From contig CP059264.1 in the NCBI GenBank assembly GCA_013693915.1, positions 2,796,823 through 2,806,485 on the forward strand: DNA of 9,663 nt, read 5' to 3'. This document shows positions 8,863 to 9,663 of this stretch, piece after piece (the first letter of the stretch is position 1; every line of letters begins with the position of its first letter). The notes beneath the pieces were generated by a model. That model had not been told where the DNA came from. It worked only from the letters and a program-made list of their open reading frames with translations, and made no database searches. The position numbers and the translations under genes are program-made. Origin of the DNA: Dechloromonas sp. GTDB lineage: Bacteria; Pseudomonadota; Gammaproteobacteria; Burkholderiales; Rhodocyclaceae.

Positions 8863-9202
8863 ATTGACTATCGAACCTGCCGCTGATCAGGGCAGTTTCG
8901 TCGATTTCTCTGAATGAGAAATGAAGGGCTGGTCAAGTTGGTGACGGTCGGTTCTGGACTGGTTGCCGCCGTTCAGGGTTCGTGGCCGTCTGAGTGCTGA
9001 CGACCCAAAGCGGACCTCTAGGTACAAGGAAGCAGACCTTCACGGCAGGGCCAGCGGGTCGCATGCATTGGAGGGTTGTCTGGCCTTCTTGTATGGGGTT
9101 CTTCGTTCAGCGCTATAACTTTTTCCCGTACGTCGGCCCACCACGGCCGCCTAGTCGTGGCGGCAAATGATATCCTCATAGCTTCGCCGAGGGAGACGCT
9201 TT
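8863..9202. other. Non-coding stretch without a supportable gene
   Basis: Both strands are broken by stops and I see no RNA gene here. GC content looks lower than in the operon to the left. A 28-codon ATG frame (8914-9000, plus strand) has no ribosome binding site. The segment GACCCAAAGCGGAC at 9001-9014, followed by a similar GGAAGCAGACCTTCA, resembles a motif I have seen recurring between genes in unrelated bacteria, but I cannot verify this. Weak promoter-like boxes for the gene at 9203 are TTGTAT at 9089-9094 and TATAAC at 9114-9119 (19-base spacing), and TATCCT at 9171-9176 without a good partner. Confidence 0.5.
9190..9195 (+). promoter_or_regulatory. Ribosome binding site of the NYN-like gene
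   Basis: AGGGAG at 9190-9195 lies seven bases before GTG 9203-9205, an ideal Shine-Dalgarno position. It is the main reason for choosing the GTG start; the same frame is closed upstream by TAG at 9179-9181. Confidence 0.65.
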
Positions 9203-9663
9203 GTGCCTACGCTGAGAATATTCATCGACTACGACAATGTCGAACCAACGCTTAAGAGCGCTGGCCCCGTCAGTCTTGCAAAGCTGCTCATACCCAGCGT
9301 TCCGGCCAGTGTCTTGCACAAATACAACGCTGTTAGGGCTAGGCTCTATGGCGGTTGGCGCTGCCAAGGAGGGCTTACCGTATCTGCTCAGCGACTGATC
9401 CCTGATATACGGTCGGGATCGCCAACGATTGTCAGCAATCCCTCCTCGACAGGGACGCCGCTACGTCTATTGGTAGAGCTGGCAGAAGGCCCCCTCGGAA
9501 CTACTTTAATTCTTGAAGAAACGTTGGCTAGGGAACGAGGTATCCGGAAATTTAGAACACGCCGCCCTCCTTGGGCGGAATGCGCCAGCCCCGCCGCCAA
9601 TTGCGGCCTCGCGTACGCGGCTGCCTTCACGCACAATACGTTATGCTCGACCCTAGGCTGCAA
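9203..9663 (+). CDS. Probable NYN-domain (PIN-like) nuclease, N-terminal part; runs off the window
   Basis: A GTG-started frame stays open for 153 codons to the window edge. The protein begins MPTLRIFIDYDNVEPTLKSA; IFIDYDN (Asp9, Asp11, Asn12) is the first-strand motif of NYN/PIN-like ribonuclease domains, which bind metal through such aspartates. VRARLYGGWRCQGGLTVSAQ at 44-63 resembles the second-strand region of NYN proteins that I recall. A cysteine cluster follows, Cys127, Cys134, Cys148 and Cys153 (C-x6-C-x13-C-x4-C), possibly zinc-binding. The remaining acidic residues expected later in the domain are outside the window. Codons such as TTA, ATA, AGG and CTT are much commoner here than in the genes to the left, suggesting foreign origin. 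The substrate is unknown; NYN proteins act on RNA in several settings, including defence and RNA turnover. The reading frame and start are well supported, the family moderately so. Confidence 0.7.
   Translation, partial: MPTLRIFIDYDNVEPTLKSAGPVSLAKLLIPSVPASVLHKYNAVRARLYGGWRCQGGLTVSAQRLIPDIRSGSPTIVSNPSSTGTPLRLLVELAEGPLGTTLILEETLARERGIRKFRTRRPPWAECASPAANCGLAYAAAFTHNTLCSTLGC

Noticed and set aside
8914..9000. 28-codon plus-strand frame starting ATGAGAAATGAAGGG
   Set aside because: No ribosome binding site, no recognisable protein, and it lies inside a motif that looks intergenic.
8481..9202. tRNA, CRISPR array or insertion sequence in the gene-poor stretch
   Set aside because: No cloverleaf-like arms, no regularly spaced repeats and no transposase or paired terminal repeats were found on either strand.
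9388..9663. Minus-strand open frame at the right edge, and another at 9176-9367
   Set aside because: They are antisense to the NYN-like frame, which has a ribosome binding site and a recognisable motif; their translations show no family features.

Overview
The window comes from a very GC-rich bacterial chromosome. Dense, overlapping genes, a squalene/hopanoid gene set of the hpnC-hpnD-hpnE type and a Gram-negative pgaABCD locus with an outer-membrane porin point to a proteobacterium. A betaproteobacterium of the Rhodocyclales type is my best guess from gene style alone; no rRNA or other taxonomic marker is present.

Bases 1-2391 hold the squalene module. It contains the 3' end of hpnC, complete hpnD, and an hpnE whose family-conserved protein is spread over three reading frames. 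Two missing C residues, each in a run of C, explain this exactly, so the gene is either a recent pseudogene or carries two sequencing errors. In the known pathway HpnD condenses farnesyl diphosphate to presqualene diphosphate, HpnC converts that to hydroxysqualene, and HpnE reduces it to squalene, the hopanoid precursor.

Bases 2388-7655 hold a complete pgaABCD operon for the exopolysaccharide poly-beta-1,6-N-acetylglucosamine (PNAG): outer-membrane porin PgaA, periplasmic deacetylase PgaB, inner-membrane synthase PgaC and its small partner PgaD. hpnE overlaps pgaA by an ATGA junction, and every later junction also overlaps. The two modules therefore look like one translationally coupled unit linking membrane-lipid and biofilm-matrix synthesis. 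PgaA and PgaB are both shorter than the Escherichia coli proteins, and PgaB lacks a lipobox and appears to have a reduced C-terminal domain.

Convergent to this unit, on the minus strand (7716-8480), lies a crotonase-fold gene. It reads as a relative of 6-oxocamphor hydrolase (a beta-diketone C-C hydrolase) rather than an ordinary enoyl-CoA hydratase.

From 8481 to 9202 there is no convincing gene. The stretch is rich in hairpins and short repeats, has a terminator-like structure on the minus strand, and includes a minus-strand open frame resembling the Ash-type frames seen near P4-like phage satellites. At 9203 a GTG-started gene with a good ribosome binding site runs off the window. Its codon use is visibly less GC-biased. 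It encodes the N-terminal part of a probable NYN (PIN-like) nuclease followed by a four-cysteine cluster. The right end thus looks like the edge of an accessory region.
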